This document shows, piece after piece, positions 1 to 8,825 of a stretch of 52,429 nt of DNA. A program made the position numbers and the translations under genes. A model generated the notes under the pieces. The model worked only from the letters and a program-made list of their open reading frames with translations, was not told where the DNA came from and did not search any database. The DNA is from Myxococcales bacterium (GTDB lineage Bacteria; Myxococcota; Myxococcia; Myxococcales; Myxococcaceae). Every line of letters begins with the position of its first letter. Within the stretch, counting starts at the first letter, position 1. Location of the stretch: contig PMBV01000203.1 in NCBI GenBank assembly GCA_003153055.1, positions 8,758-61,186 of the forward strand. The letters run 5' to 3'.

Positions 1-1257
1 ATCGTCGGCCTCGCGGCCAATCAAATAGAGCATCCAGAATGACTTGATGGAATGCCCGAAGTCTGTGTGGTGATTGGCCGGATCGCAATTCTCGGGATCC
101 AGGGGCGGTGGGTTCTTCCCATCTTTACAAAAGGGCTTTCCCGGAGGCGCGACCGGTGGCCCTTTGTAGGTGAGACAGCCAGCGAACATTCCCGCGGGAA
201 CCACTGGGTCCACCCCGGTGCGTGCCTGGTGGGTGCTCTTGATTCCGTCATTATAGAAACGATCTTGAATGGTCTCGGCCATGGAATGAAGATCCCTGAG
301 CCAGCCATCGCGCTCTGCCGGTGGCGCCGAAGTCGTCGTCAGCAACATGTAGGCATTGACCTGGTCGAGAAGCGCAACCAACTCTTTCTGCTCCACGGTG
401 CCCTTGTCCGGCACGGGAATACTGGAGAAGCATGTGGGCTTGGGTTCTTGCTTGCTCTTCTGCATCCAGCGTATGAGCTTCCCTTGCTCCCACCGCAGAG
501 ACATGTACTGGCTCTTCACCTGGTCCTTGAGGTCCGTGAGCACCTTGAGCACCTTCTCGTCTCGCGACAGGTAGTAGTAAAAGGCCAATCCGAGGAGCGT
601 ATAGGACTGGTCCTGGCTGGTACGGAACTCGGCCTCCGGGCCTGGCTTGGTCCCGACCACGAAGGTGTACGAGCCGTTCTTCTTGTCAATGGCATTGGCC
701 AAGAGCCACTTCACTCCGCGGTGAGCCAAGCTGAGGTACCTGGTGTCGCCAGTGAGGTGAAATGCCACCCCATAGGCGTAGGTCTGTCGTGAATGCATTC
801 GCACATAGGTTCGATTCAGCAGCTCGTTCTTCGGGCCCGTCAGCCATTCGTACGGCCCGTCGCCCTTCGTGCCGTCAGGGTTCCCGTGCATTCGTTCGGC
901 GGCGTTTGCGTCGCTCAGGGTCTTGTACTCGCCAGAGAGGAGATCGCAGCCCGGCTCCCCAAAGGCCTTGCCGTCTTTGCAGCGGTAGGTCGGATACGGA
1001 CCCTTGTCTGATTTTCCCATCGCAGACGAACTCATCCAGAAGGGCATGAGCGTCGTGGTGAGGTGATTCACCCACGCCTTGGCGGGCACCGTGAGGTGCG
1101 CAGGTGGCGGGGTCGCCGGAAGTTGCGGTTGGAGTGCCGGTGGGGTCGAGGACTCCGGCGGCGCGGGCGTCTCTTCCACTGGGCTGAGATCGGGCTTTTG
1201 CTGGTGACAGCCGAAAACCAGCACCGCAAGAACGGGCAGCGCGAAGCGTCGTAGCAT
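1..1257 (-). CDS. AGE-like lipoprotein (3' end cut by window edge)
   Basis: The frame is open from an ATG at 1257 to base 1 (419 codons, no stop), so the C-terminus is missing. The protein begins with a lipoprotein signal (MLRRFALPVLAVLVFGC, Cys17 the likely lipidated residue) and a Pro-rich spacer, so it should be anchored outside the inner membrane. The body has repeated helical hairpins (AYGVAFHLTGDTRYLSLAHR; QSYTLLGLAFYYYLSRDEK) and, near the visible end, HHTDFGHSIKSFWMLYLIGR. These resemble the alpha/alpha-barrel of the N-acylglucosamine/cellobiose 2-epimerase family, including its D-x-G-H-S-I motif. The family assignment is by motif; substrate and activity are unknown. It faces away from the next gene and appears to be a separate unit. 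Confidence 0.7.
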   Translation of the reverse strand, partial: MLRRFALPVLAVLVFGCHQQKPDLSPVEETPAPPESSTPPALQPQLPATPPPAHLTVPAKAWVNHLTTTLMPFWMSSSAMGKSDKGPYPTYRCKDGKAFGEPGCDLLSGEYKTLSDANAAERMHGNPDGTKGDGPYEWLTGPKNELLNRTYVRMHSRQTYAYGVAFHLTGDTRYLSLAHRGVKWLLANAIDKKNGSYTFVVGTKPGPEAEFRTSQDQSYTLLGLAFYYYLSRDEKVLKVLTDLKDQVKSQYMSLRWEQGKLIRWMQKSKQEPKPTCFSSIPVPDKGTVEQKELVALLDQVNAYMLLTTTSAPPAERDGWLRDLHSMAETIQDRFYNDGIKSTHQARTGVDPVVPAGMFAGCLTYKGPPVAPPGKPFCKDGKNPPPLDPENCDPANHHTDFGHSIKSFWMLYLIGREADD

Positions 1258-1484
1258 GTATACCCCCCCGGGAGTCGTGCGTGGGGATGGTAACGAGCCG
1301 CATTCGGCCCGACAAGACTCGTTGCCTGGCGCCCTCGATGATGGGCGCACCACGGCCGGGAATTCCCCTACCGCCCAGCTCGACGAAGGCCTGCTCATCG
1401 AGGAGCACGACACAGGAGAACACCGCCTGGGTGAGGGGCGCTTGCCGAAGCTTCGGGAAGACGGGTAGAGACGTCATTTCAACC

Positions 1485-2108
1485 ATGCGACGGAAAGTCT
1501 TCGAATCCAGCAGCGAGGCCGACCTCGAGGAGGTCTTCGCCAAAGCGTTGATCGGCGAGCTCGGCCTGGTCGACCCCGACGGTTACGCCCGCATCGTCCC
1601 GGTCAACTTTGTCTACGCCCAGCGGGCCATCTACTTCCACGGAGCGCTGGCGGGCGAGAAGCACGAGCTGATGCGTTCGAACCCGAAGGCCACGTTCCTC
1701 GCGTACGTGCCCTACTCGCCGTTGCCGTCCACGGTGATGGGGAAGGACGGCTCGGCGTGCCCGGCGTCCATCCTCTACCGCTCGGCCTTCGTACGCGGGC
1801 GGGGGTCCATCGTCGAGTCCACCGACGAGAAGGCGCTGGGGCTGCAGAAGATGATGGAGAAGAACCAGCCTGAAGGCGGCTACCTCGACTTCCCGTCGAA
1901 CCTCGACTTCTACAAGGACGAGCTCAAGGCGGTGGCCGTCTTCAAGGTGACGGTGGAGTCCTTCGCGGTGAAGAACAAGCTCGTGCAGAACCGCGGCCCG
2001 GAGCAGAAGGCCGACATCCTGGCCTTCCTCGAGAAGCGCGCCACCCCGCTGGACCTCGAGGTGGCTGAGCGGATCCGCCAAGAGCTGGCCAAGGGCTCCT
2101 CGACCTGA
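1485..2108 (+). CDS. Pyridoxamine 5'-phosphate oxidase-family (FMN-binding) protein
   Basis: 207 residues from the ATG at 1485. The frame stays open upstream to 1281, but that part has no family resemblance. The N-terminal half (GELGLVDPDGYARIVPVNFV, then AIYFHGALAGEKHELMRSNP) follows the split-barrel flavin-binding pattern of NimA-like PNPOx-fold proteins: a strand with D-x-D-G, then P-V-N-F-x-Y and I-Y-F-H. A charged C-terminal helix (ERIRQELAKG) closes it. Such proteins bind FMN or F420 and reduce small molecules or detoxify nitro compounds; the substrate cannot be told here. It stands alone, convergent with the lipoprotein gene ending at 2125. Confidence 0.75.
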   Translation: MRRKVFESSSEADLEEVFAKALIGELGLVDPDGYARIVPVNFVYAQRAIYFHGALAGEKHELMRSNPKATFLAYVPYSPLPSTVMGKDGSACPASILYRSAFVRGRGSIVESTDEKALGLQKMMEKNQPEGGYLDFPSNLDFYKDELKAVAVFKVTVESFAVKNKLVQNRGPEQKADILAFLEKRATPLDLEVAERIRQELAKGSST

Positions 2109-2124
2109 GCGTCGTGGGGCCGAC

Positions 2125-3393
2125 TCAGGGCGCGACGTCGTAGGTGACAGTGCGAACCGACGCGCCAACCACGTTGACGCGCGACCAGCACGCCACGTCG
2201 ACGGCAGAGATCCACAGAGTGCCCTTCCCGGTCGCCGCCGGCACCGTCAGGGCCGCCTGTGGGCCCCTCACCGTCTTCCTGTCGCTCAGCTGCCCGACCG
2301 TTAAGCCTGCGCTGTAAGCGGTCGCGCCGGCCGCCGGGGTCCACGTCGCCGTCAACGCCGAGCCCTGGTGCAGGGTGCTCCCTGATGCGGGGCTCGTCAC
2401 TTCGAACCGAGCCGGGACCGTGACCTGCAGTGTGACCGGCTCGTAGCCATCGGCCTGGACCACCACGTCGTTGACGCCTACCCGAAGCACCGAAGGGGCT
2501 GCCTCGTCGAGCTGGAAGCTCTCATACTCGTCCTCCCAAAGGCCTTCTGGAATCTCGACGCCGTTGACGACGACCTTGGCACCGGGCCCCTTGACCATCA
2601 CGCCCGCGTACATGCTGCCGTTGTCATTGAGCACGATGCTCCCGACCGTCTCCGGTGCGTCCCAGACGTGAGCACCGCAGGCCTGCTCAGCGCCCGTGAC
2701 GTAGGCCCCCGGGCAAAGGACGAGCTGCAACCGCGGGGCGGCAGTGAGCTCAAGGGGGATGGTGTTGTCGAGCGGCACGAGCTCAGCGGGCGCCACCAGA
2801 TCGCGGAAGTAGACGAGGTTGTAGCCCGGTACTCCACGAAGCCCGAGCGTCGACGGAGACTCGAGCTCCGAGCCGGTGCGGAGCCAGACGACCCAGTATC
2901 CGGGCGACAAGTAGTTCAAGGCCCCCGGGCCGGCGCTCGTCGAGCCGAGGACACGATCCGTGGTCGCGCCCTGGCTACCGACGGTCAGGTGCCCATCGTG
3001 ATCGAGATCCTCGTAGGCGACGACGGAGCCGAGGGCGAAGGCTCCGCTGGGGTCCCCCTCGGGGTGGCTGAGAGCGGTCTCTGGTGGCGGCTCGAAGAAC
3101 CCAACGGTGAACGGCTGGCCGAGCGGCCCCGCGGCGCCCAGCTCCTGAGAGGCAATGTCGCCAGGCGCGGGTGTCCCGCCGTCGGAGCCCCCCGGGAGTG
3201 GGTGCCACACGAGCGCCAGGCGTACGTCCCCGCTCACCGTCACCCCTGCGTCGAGTGAGAGCTGGACTTTCAGTGTCGCGAGCGGAGGAGGCTCGACTCC
3301 GCCGTCGGGAGTCGGAACCGGAATCGGAGTCGGCTCCGGGCAGCCGAGCAGCAACGACGCGCTGGCGAGGAGCAGCAGGGTGAGGCGTGACAT
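2125..3393 (-). CDS. Tandem-paralogue lipoprotein, copy C (last in operon)
   Basis: 422 residues, ATG at 3393 with AAAGGA eight to nine bases upstream. It has a lipoprotein signal (MSRLTLLLLASASLLLGC) and a Pro/Gly spacer. A conserved body follows: LSLDAGVTVSGDVRLALVW, a calcium-loop-like YEDLDHDGHLTVG, LRGVPGYN, and a C-terminal beta segment FEVTSPASGSTLHQGSALTATWT that looks like an Ig-like domain. A middle part (VNGVEIPEG ... GVNDVVVQADGYEP) resembles a PEGA-type strand repeat. It is clearly homologous to the two genes upstream (3472-4749 and 4815-6056) and lies 78 bp behind copy B on the same strand, so it is probably the last gene of the sigma/caspase operon. I recognise no named family for the whole protein; an exported surface or envelope role is inferred. 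Confidence 0.85.
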   Translation of the reverse strand: MSRLTLLLLASASLLLGCPEPTPIPVPTPDGGVEPPPLATLKVQLSLDAGVTVSGDVRLALVWHPLPGGSDGGTPAPGDIASQELGAAGPLGQPFTVGFFEPPPETALSHPEGDPSGAFALGSVVAYEDLDHDGHLTVGSQGATTDRVLGSTSAGPGALNYLSPGYWVVWLRTGSELESPSTLGLRGVPGYNLVYFRDLVAPAELVPLDNTIPLELTAAPRLQLVLCPGAYVTGAEQACGAHVWDAPETVGSIVLNDNGSMYAGVMVKGPGAKVVVNGVEIPEGLWEDEYESFQLDEAAPSVLRVGVNDVVVQADGYEPVTLQVTVPARFEVTSPASGSTLHQGSALTATWTPAAGATAYSAGLTVGQLSDRKTVRGPQAALTVPAATGKGTLWISAVDVACWSRVNVVGASVRTVTYDVAP

Positions 3394-3471
3394 GCGAAGT
3401 CCTTTGAGGCGAGGCCACGTTCATCGCGGCCTTCCACGAGAGGACTGGCCAGCTCGAGATTCGTGGGAACC

Positions 3472-4749
3472 TCAGGGCGCGACGTCGACGAGGACCGTAC
3501 GAACCGATTTGCCGACCACGGAGACGCGCGAGTAGAAGGAGGACAACGTCCCGTCCTGGGCTTCAACCCTCAGCCCCCCCCGCGCGGGCGCCTTCGCCTG
3601 CGGCACCGTCAGGGACACCGAGGTGCCGCTCACCCGCTTCTGGGACCAGAAGCTGTCCGGGTAGTTCACCCAGAATCCGGCCTCGTACACCGTCGCGCCG
3701 ACCGCTGAGGTCCACGTCGTCGTCAACGCCGAGCCCTGGGCAACGGTGCTCCCCGCCGTGGGGCTCGTCACTTCGAACGCAGAGGGCACCGTGACCTGGA
3801 ATCTGAACGGCTTGTAGCCATCGGCCTCGACCACCACGTCGTTGACGCCTCTTCGGAGCACCGAAGGGACGGGCTCGTACAGGTGGTCGGCAGACGCGAC
3901 GCCGTTGATGGCGACCTTGCCGTTGGTCCCGTACACGTAGACGCTGCTGGAGAAGATGTGGCTGTCCTCGTCGAGTTCGATGCTCCCGGAGGTCTCCGGT
4001 GCGTCCCAGACGCGAACGCCGCACGCATCCTCGACGCCAGCGGCGTAGGCCTTCGGACAGACGATGAGCTGCAGTGGCGGGTCGTTGGTGAACTCGTCGG
4101 TGAACTCGATGGTGAGGGCGGTGGCGAGCGGCAGGAGTTCCAGCGGCGTCGCCCGATCCCGGAAGTGCACCACGTTGTAGCCCGGCACTCCGCGAGACCC
4201 GGGCTTCGTCGTGGACTCCAGCTCCGAGCCGTGGCGGAGCCACGCGACCCAGGTCCTATTCGGGAACGTGTCGAAGGCGCCCACGCCGGCCGTCGAGCCG
4301 AGGACGAGATCGGTCGCTGCACCGCGCCTGTCGAGGGTCAGCCGCCCATCGTGATTGAGATCCTCATAGGCGACGAGCGAGCCGAGGGCGAAGGCTCCGC
4401 TGGGGTCCCCCTCGGGGTGGCTGAGGGCTGTCGCAGGTGGCGGCTCGTAGAGCTCGACGGTGAGCACCTCGGGGAATTGCCCGGCATAGCTCACCTCTTC
4501 ATAGGAGACGTCGCCGGCCGGCGTCGTCCCTCCGTCGGAGTCCACCGGGAGTGGGTACCACACGAGCACCAGGCGTAGGTCCGGGCTCACGGTCACGCCA
4601 GCATCGAGTGAGAGTCGGACGTTCAGCGTCGCGAGGACGTCGCGATGGGGCTCCACTCCGCCGTCCGCCGGAGTCGGAGGAGGTAGCGGTTGCGGGCAGC
4701 CAAGGAGGAACGACGCGACGGCGAGCACCAGCAAGGTGAGGCGTGACAT
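3472..4749 (-). CDS. Tandem-paralogue lipoprotein, copy B
   Basis: 425 residues. The frame opens at 4833, but the ATG at 4749 is chosen because it starts a lipoprotein signal identical in its first seven residues to copy C (MSRLTLL...FLLGC) and has AAGGA in front. The body carries the same landmarks as its neighbours: YEDLNHDGRLTLD, GVPGYN, VWDAPETSGSIELDED, GVNDVVVEADGYKP and the C-terminal FEVTSPTAGSTVAQGSALTT. It lies 65 bp downstream of copy A. Short upstream segments of B and C are also alike, so the duplication unit probably included the ribosome binding region. Function unknown. Confidence 0.85.
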   Translation of the reverse strand: MSRLTLLVLAVASFLLGCPQPLPPPTPADGGVEPHRDVLATLNVRLSLDAGVTVSPDLRLVLVWYPLPVDSDGGTTPAGDVSYEEVSYAGQFPEVLTVELYEPPPATALSHPEGDPSGAFALGSLVAYEDLNHDGRLTLDRRGAATDLVLGSTAGVGAFDTFPNRTWVAWLRHGSELESTTKPGSRGVPGYNVVHFRDRATPLELLPLATALTIEFTDEFTNDPPLQLIVCPKAYAAGVEDACGVRVWDAPETSGSIELDEDSHIFSSSVYVYGTNGKVAINGVASADHLYEPVPSVLRRGVNDVVVEADGYKPFRFQVTVPSAFEVTSPTAGSTVAQGSALTTTWTSAVGATVYEAGFWVNYPDSFWSQKRVSGTSVSLTVPQAKAPARGGLRVEAQDGTLSSFYSRVSVVGKSVRTVLVDVAP

Positions 4750-4814
4750 GTGAAATCCTTGATTGGAGGTCACGGTCCTCGCGCTCTTTGGCGGGAGGAC
4801 TGGCCCGAGGAACC

Positions 4815-6056
4815 TCAGGGCGCGATGGTGCACGTGACAGTGCGATCCGACGCGCCAACCACTGAGAAGCGCGCGAAGAGGTTGGGCGCCTTGTCGAAGG
4901 CTACGACCTGCAGGCGGCAGGGCCCCGGCTCATGGGGCACCGTGAGGGCAGCATGGGGGCTGCTCACCAGCATCCAGTCGGTCTGCGCTCCTGCCCAAAG
5001 GATGGCCTCGTACGCCATGGCACCGACCGCCGGGGTCCACGTCGCCGTCAACGCCGAACCCTGCTGGAAGGTGGTCCCCGACGTTGGGCTCGTCACTTCG
5101 AACAAGGAGGGCACAGTGACTTGGAATCTGAACGGATCGTAGCCGTCGGCCTCAACCAACACGTCATTGACGCCTGCCCGGAGCACCGAAGGGATGGGCT
5201 CGTCCAAAGAGTGCCCCACCACATGGGGGTCCCACGGAATCGCGACGCCGTTGACGCTGAGTGTGGTGACGGCCCCCTGCACGCGCACGAGGACGTCGAG
5301 GCTGCCGTCCTCATGGAGCGTGATACCCCCTTGCATACTCGGCGTGTCCCAACGGGGAATGCCGCAGGCTTCCTCGACGCCGTCGACGTAGGCCTCTGGG
5401 CAGACGATGAGTTGCAAGTGGCGGGCACCGGTGAGCTGAAGCGGGATGGTGGTGTCGAGCGGTAGTAGCTCCAGGGGCTGCGTCAGCGGGTCCTGGAGGC
5501 CCCGGAAGTGCGCCAGATTGTAGCCCGGCACTCCACGAAGCCCCGGCGTCGACGGAGACTCGAGCTCCGAGCCAGTGCGGAGCCATCCGACCCAGTACGT
5601 GTTCGGGAGGGGATCTACGCTTCCCGCGCCGGCGGTCGAGCCGAGGACGCGATCCGCGGTCGCACCGAGGCTCCCGATGGTGAGCCGCCCATCGTGATCG
5701 AGGTCCTCATAGGCGACGAGGTAGCCCATTGCCGTGGCTCCGCTCGGGTCTCCCTCGGGGTGCCGGATGGCAGACTCGGGTGGTGGCTCGTAGAGCCCGA
5801 ACGTGAACGCCTGGGGGAACTGACCCGAGTAGCTCAGCTCCTGATAGGCGATGTCGCGAGGCAGGCTCGTCCCTCCATCGGCGTCCGGGGGCGGATACCA
5901 GACGAGCGCCAGGCGTACGTCCCCGCTCACCGTCAGCCCGTCGGCGAGCGAGAGCTGGCCTCTCAACGTCGCGATCGGCTCTCCGCGATGAAGCCCGGTG
6001 GCCGCCGGCCCACACGCGGCGAGCACCAACACCAACACGCTGTGCAGCTTTCGCAT
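4815..6056 (-). CDS. Tandem-paralogue lipoprotein, copy A (coupled to caspase gene)
   Basis: 413 residues from the ATG at 6056. That ATG shares its A with the TGA of the caspase gene (TGATG), so translation is probably coupled. The lipoprotein signal is MRKLHSVLVLVLAACGPA, different from copies B and C, while the body is homologous throughout (LSLADGLTVSGDVRLALVWY, YEDLDHDGRLTIG, RGVPGYN, GVNDVLVEADGYDPFRF, FEVTSPTSGTTFQQGSALT). The 25 residues the frame could add upstream lie inside the caspase gene and are rejected. The direct overlap ties this lipoprotein family functionally to the caspase and sigma factor. Confidence 0.87.
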   Translation of the reverse strand: MRKLHSVLVLVLAACGPAATGLHRGEPIATLRGQLSLADGLTVSGDVRLALVWYPPPDADGGTSLPRDIAYQELSYSGQFPQAFTFGLYEPPPESAIRHPEGDPSGATAMGYLVAYEDLDHDGRLTIGSLGATADRVLGSTAGAGSVDPLPNTYWVGWLRTGSELESPSTPGLRGVPGYNLAHFRGLQDPLTQPLELLPLDTTIPLQLTGARHLQLIVCPEAYVDGVEEACGIPRWDTPSMQGGITLHEDGSLDVLVRVQGAVTTLSVNGVAIPWDPHVVGHSLDEPIPSVLRAGVNDVLVEADGYDPFRFQVTVPSLFEVTSPTSGTTFQQGSALTATWTPAVGAMAYEAILWAGAQTDWMLVSSPHAALTVPHEPGPCRLQVVAFDKAPNLFARFSVVGASDRTVTCTIAP

Positions 6057-7609
6057 CAGAAACGCGCTCCTATCGCGAGTGCACCCTCGACACCGAACGT
6101 CACCGGAGACTGCTCGAGACTCGGCAACCACCGCACCAGGCCCGTCACGCGCGCCTGCACCAGGAACCGCTCTCCCAGCGCCAGCTCCACGCCCAACAGG
6201 GCGCCAGCGTCGAGACCCAGCGTCGAGAGGGGTTTCAGCGGCGCTGCGCCCACCTGGGCGAGGAGGTCGTCACGCACCAACTGCTGGTGGAGCCACCGCG
6301 CGTCGAGCGCGACGCCGAACAGAGGCACGACCGGCCACGACGTGAGCCGGTAGCCGCCGTCGGCCCGCAGGGTCGCGCCATTCTCGATGATGGACAGCGC
6401 CTGGCCACGGTACACCCGGTGGGTCCCCGACGCCGATACGCCGAGCCAGAAGGCATCGATGCTGCGGCGGACTCCAACCCCACCCGACCAGTCCAACCCG
6501 GTAGCCGCGAGCGACTGGCTGCCCACGACGCCCAGCAGGTACGCCGCCCACGGCCGGATGTCATAGACGCCGCCCTTGAGCGCCACCTCGCCGAAGCCTC
6601 GCAGCTCCAGGCTCCGCTCATCCACGACGCCCTGCCCGCCGAAGGGCAACTCCAACGTCGCGAGCCCCACCTGCAGGCCCAGACGCTTCTGCACCAAGTA
6701 TCTCCCCGGAGGCACGCCCAGCCGCAGCGGCCGGCCCTTCACCTTCACCACCTCGGCCACGACGTCAGGGCGAGGCTGGCTCGAGATGACGAAGGTGCCC
6801 TCGGTGTCTGGTGGCAGAACGATGGTGCTCCGGGCGCGCCGCGGCGCCGAGAGCGCCCACTGGCCGCTGCCCGAAAGGTCGAGGTCGAACGTGGGGTGTT
6901 GCCCGCCCCGGCCGGCGCCCTCGACGGTGCGCCGAAACGCATAGGCGTAGACCTCGGCGAGCGTCACGGTGCCGTCGGCGTCGGCGTCGGCATCTCCACG
7001 CAGTCCGGTGAGGACGTGGTGCGTGAAGAGTCCTCCGTGGAGCGCCGAGAGTTCCTGACTCGACTCGGCGGGCCCGCTGGAGGTGAGGAGCGCGAGCCCA
7101 CGGACGGCGTCGGAGCTGAGGGAGACGTCGAACTCCTGCCCCGGAGCGCCGCCCTTCTTCCGGGCCAAAATGCCGCTGTCACACGCGTCGACGATGGCGA
7201 GCTTGAGCCGCGCGGAGGAGCGCTCGAGGTATTCGCGCAGCGCCGCCAGTGGGAAGTGGGTGCCACCGAGGTGGAGCTCCCCTCCACGTGCGTGACCTGA
7301 GTAGTAGACGGTGAGCATCACCTCGTGGCCCTGGGCGTTGAGCTCTTCGATGCGACCACGGACCTCGGAGAGCTTCTCGCGCAGCACGTCGGCCCGCTGC
7401 CCCAGCACCACCACCGCGCGCTCGGCGGCCACGTCGCCGAGGTCGACGAAGAGGCTCGCGACGCGCTGCGCGTCCGCCTCGGCCCATGCGAGCGGCGTAT
7501 CCTGTGGGTCCCCGAGGTCGTTGCCGATGGACACCAGGAGACGCATCGGCTCCGCCGCCAGCCCAGACGCCGCCAGCAGCACGACCAGGAGCGCCGCGCC
7601 ACCTCTCAT
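6056..7609 (-). CDS. Secreted caspase-like (peptidase C14) protein with C-terminal barrel-like region
   Basis: 517 residues; the ATG at 7609 overlaps the previous stop (ATGA). A cleavable-type signal peptide (about residues 1-19) leads to a caspase domain. The catalytic dyad is visible as His106 in YYSGHARGG and Cys143 in VDACDSGIL, preceded by SIGNDLGDP and an AEADAQRVASLF segment typical of bacterial metacaspases. A DADADGTVTLAEVYAYAF stretch follows, where caspase-fold proteins commonly have such a helix. The C-terminal 200 residues alternate in hydrophobicity and end in F, compatible with a small beta barrel or outer-membrane domain (inference). Context: sigma factor and DUF4384 anti-sigma upstream, lipoproteins downstream. 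Confidence 0.85.
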   Translation of the reverse strand: MRGGAALLVVLLAASGLAAEPMRLLVSIGNDLGDPQDTPLAWAEADAQRVASLFVDLGDVAAERAVVVLGQRADVLREKLSEVRGRIEELNAQGHEVMLTVYYSGHARGGELHLGGTHFPLAALREYLERSSARLKLAIVDACDSGILARKKGGAPGQEFDVSLSSDAVRGLALLTSSGPAESSQELSALHGGLFTHHVLTGLRGDADADADGTVTLAEVYAYAFRRTVEGAGRGGQHPTFDLDLSGSGQWALSAPRRARSTIVLPPDTEGTFVISSQPRPDVVAEVVKVKGRPLRLGVPPGRYLVQKRLGLQVGLATLELPFGGQGVVDERSLELRGFGEVALKGGVYDIRPWAAYLLGVVGSQSLAATGLDWSGGVGVRRSIDAFWLGVSASGTHRVYRGQALSIIENGATLRADGGYRLTSWPVVPLFGVALDARWLHQQLVRDDLLAQVGAAPLKPLSTLGLDAGALLGVELALGERFLVQARVTGLVRWLPSLEQSPVTFGVEGALAIGARF

Positions 7610-8337
7610 GGGCCCCTCTTCGACAGGCGGAGCGTCGACACCACGCAACCCTCGCAGCTCACCTTCACGTCCGGGTGGGTCGCCTGGCCGCGGAGCTGAG
7701 CGGCGAGCGCCGCCGTCTTGAAGGGCTTCCTCGACCACACAGCTACCAGCCACTCAGGGCCACCCTGGGCGTCGAGCACCACCGAGCCAGGGAGCAGTCC
7801 TTGCGCTCTCTCCACGGGCACTGCCGCCGTCTCGCCATAGGGGAAGAAGACCGTCACCTCTTCGGCGCCGTCGAGGTCGAATACCGCGAGGTAGCCATCC
7901 TCCGGCGCGTCGAAGCTGAACCGCAGCGCGTCCCTCGCTTGCACCGGCGCTTCGGAGCCCAGGGCGACCACCTCCGCGTCTCCACGCTTGAGGAAGACCT
8001 TGAAGGCGGAGCCCTTGAGCGTCACGCCGTCGTCCACACCAGGCCGTGTGACGACCAGCACTACGGTGGCCGCCAGGGGGACGGCGATGGCGATCCACCT
8101 CCACCATGCCGGGGGATTCTTCACCTGGGCCCGGCGCTCGAGTTGCTTGAGGAAGAGCTCGGGAGGTCGCGCGCGGGCGAACGCGTCGGCCTGGGCGCGG
8201 AGCTCGGCACAATAGGGGCCGCAGTGGGGGCAGGCGGAGACGTGAGTGGCGAGCTCCGGCGAGGCGCCCGCGGCGAAGGACTCCAGTGCCTCGGTGGGAG
8301 GACAGCTCGGGGTGCGGCTCGGTGGCACGGGCCTCAT
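7606..8337 (-). CDS. Membrane anti-sigma factor with zinc finger and DUF4384-like domain
   Basis: 243 residues from the ATG at 8337, which overlaps the sigma factor stop (ATGA). The N-terminal cytoplasmic part holds His32, Cys36 and Cys39 (HVSACPHC), the H-x3-C-x2-C zinc motif of ZAS anti-sigma factors. One membrane helix follows at about 79-97 (WWRWIAIAVPLAATVVLVV). The periplasmic part (VQARDALRFSFDAPEDGYLAVFDL ... VFFPYGE) matches the DUF4384 pattern often found beside caspase-like proteins in Myxococcota. It is expected to hold the sigma factor at the membrane until an envelope signal is sensed. Its own stop overlaps the caspase start, so all three are made together. Confidence 0.85.
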   Translation of the reverse strand: MRPVPPSRTPSCPPTEALESFAAGASPELATHVSACPHCGPYCAELRAQADAFARARPPELFLKQLERRAQVKNPPAWWRWIAIAVPLAATVVLVVTRPGVDDGVTLKGSAFKVFLKRGDAEVVALGSEAPVQARDALRFSFDAPEDGYLAVFDLDGAEEVTVFFPYGETAAVPVERAQGLLPGSVVLDAQGGPEWLVAVWSRKPFKTAALAAQLRGQATHPDVKVSCEGCVVSTLRLSKRGP

Positions 8338-8825
8338 GACGCGACTCCTTTCACCTTCGCAGCGACCTCGCGCACCAGCGCCTCGAAGATGGCCAGCTTC
8401 TTGCCGATGGTCTTCCGCGACACGCCCAGCCTCGCCTCGAGCTCCTCTTGCGTGTAGCCGCCGAGGTGGTGCAGCACCCCGAGCTCGGCGAGCTTCTGGT
8501 CCATGGAGCGAAGCGCCAACCCAATGGCGGCCCGCGCGTCGGGAGCGCTCGCCTCCGAGCGTGTCTCGAGCGCCGCGAGCTGCGAAGGATCGACGGCCTC
8601 CGGCGACTTCTTCTGCCGCAGATCGAAGCACACACGGCTGGCGATCGCGTACAACCAGCCGAGGTCGCTGCCCTTGGCGTCACTGCGTCCATAGCGTTGC
8701 ACTCGCAAGAAGACCTCCTGGAGCGCATCGTCGGCGTCGGCCGATGAGCCCAACAGCGCCATGCACCGGCGGTGCACGTAGTAGCCATACTGGCGGTACA
8801 GCGCTGCGAGCTGCGTCGGGTCCAC
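8334..8825 (-). CDS. ECF-type RNA polymerase sigma factor
   Basis: Region 2 is clear (LAALYRQYGYYVHRRCMALL, DADDALQEVFLRVQRY, LGWLYAIASRVCFDLRQKK), as is region 4 (LHHLGGYTQEELEARLGVSR). The start is uncertain. I take the GTG at 8825 (VDPTQLAALY), with GGAG upstream. A TTG at 8867 and an open frame to 9224 also exist, but the extra residues are low-complexity and look non-coding. The stop overlaps the anti-sigma start (ATGA). Expected role: directs polymerase to its own operon and perhaps other promoters when released by the anti-sigma factor. Confidence 0.85.
   Translation of the reverse strand: MDPTQLAALYRQYGYYVHRRCMALLGSSADADDALQEVFLRVQRYGRSDAKGSDLGWLYAIASRVCFDLRQKKSPEAVDPSQLAALETRSEASAPDARAAIGLALRSMDQKLAELGVLHHLGGYTQEELEARLGVSRKTIGKKLAIFEALVREVAAKVKGVAS

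Noticed and set aside
52..792. Plus-strand frame of 246 codons at the left edge
   Set aside because: It is antisense to the open minus-strand lipoprotein gene (1-1257), which has a signal peptide and family motifs; the plus-strand product has none.
1281..1484. Upstream extension of the PNPOx-family gene
   Set aside because: The 68 added residues are low-complexity and unlike the family; the ATG at 1485 begins the conserved fold.
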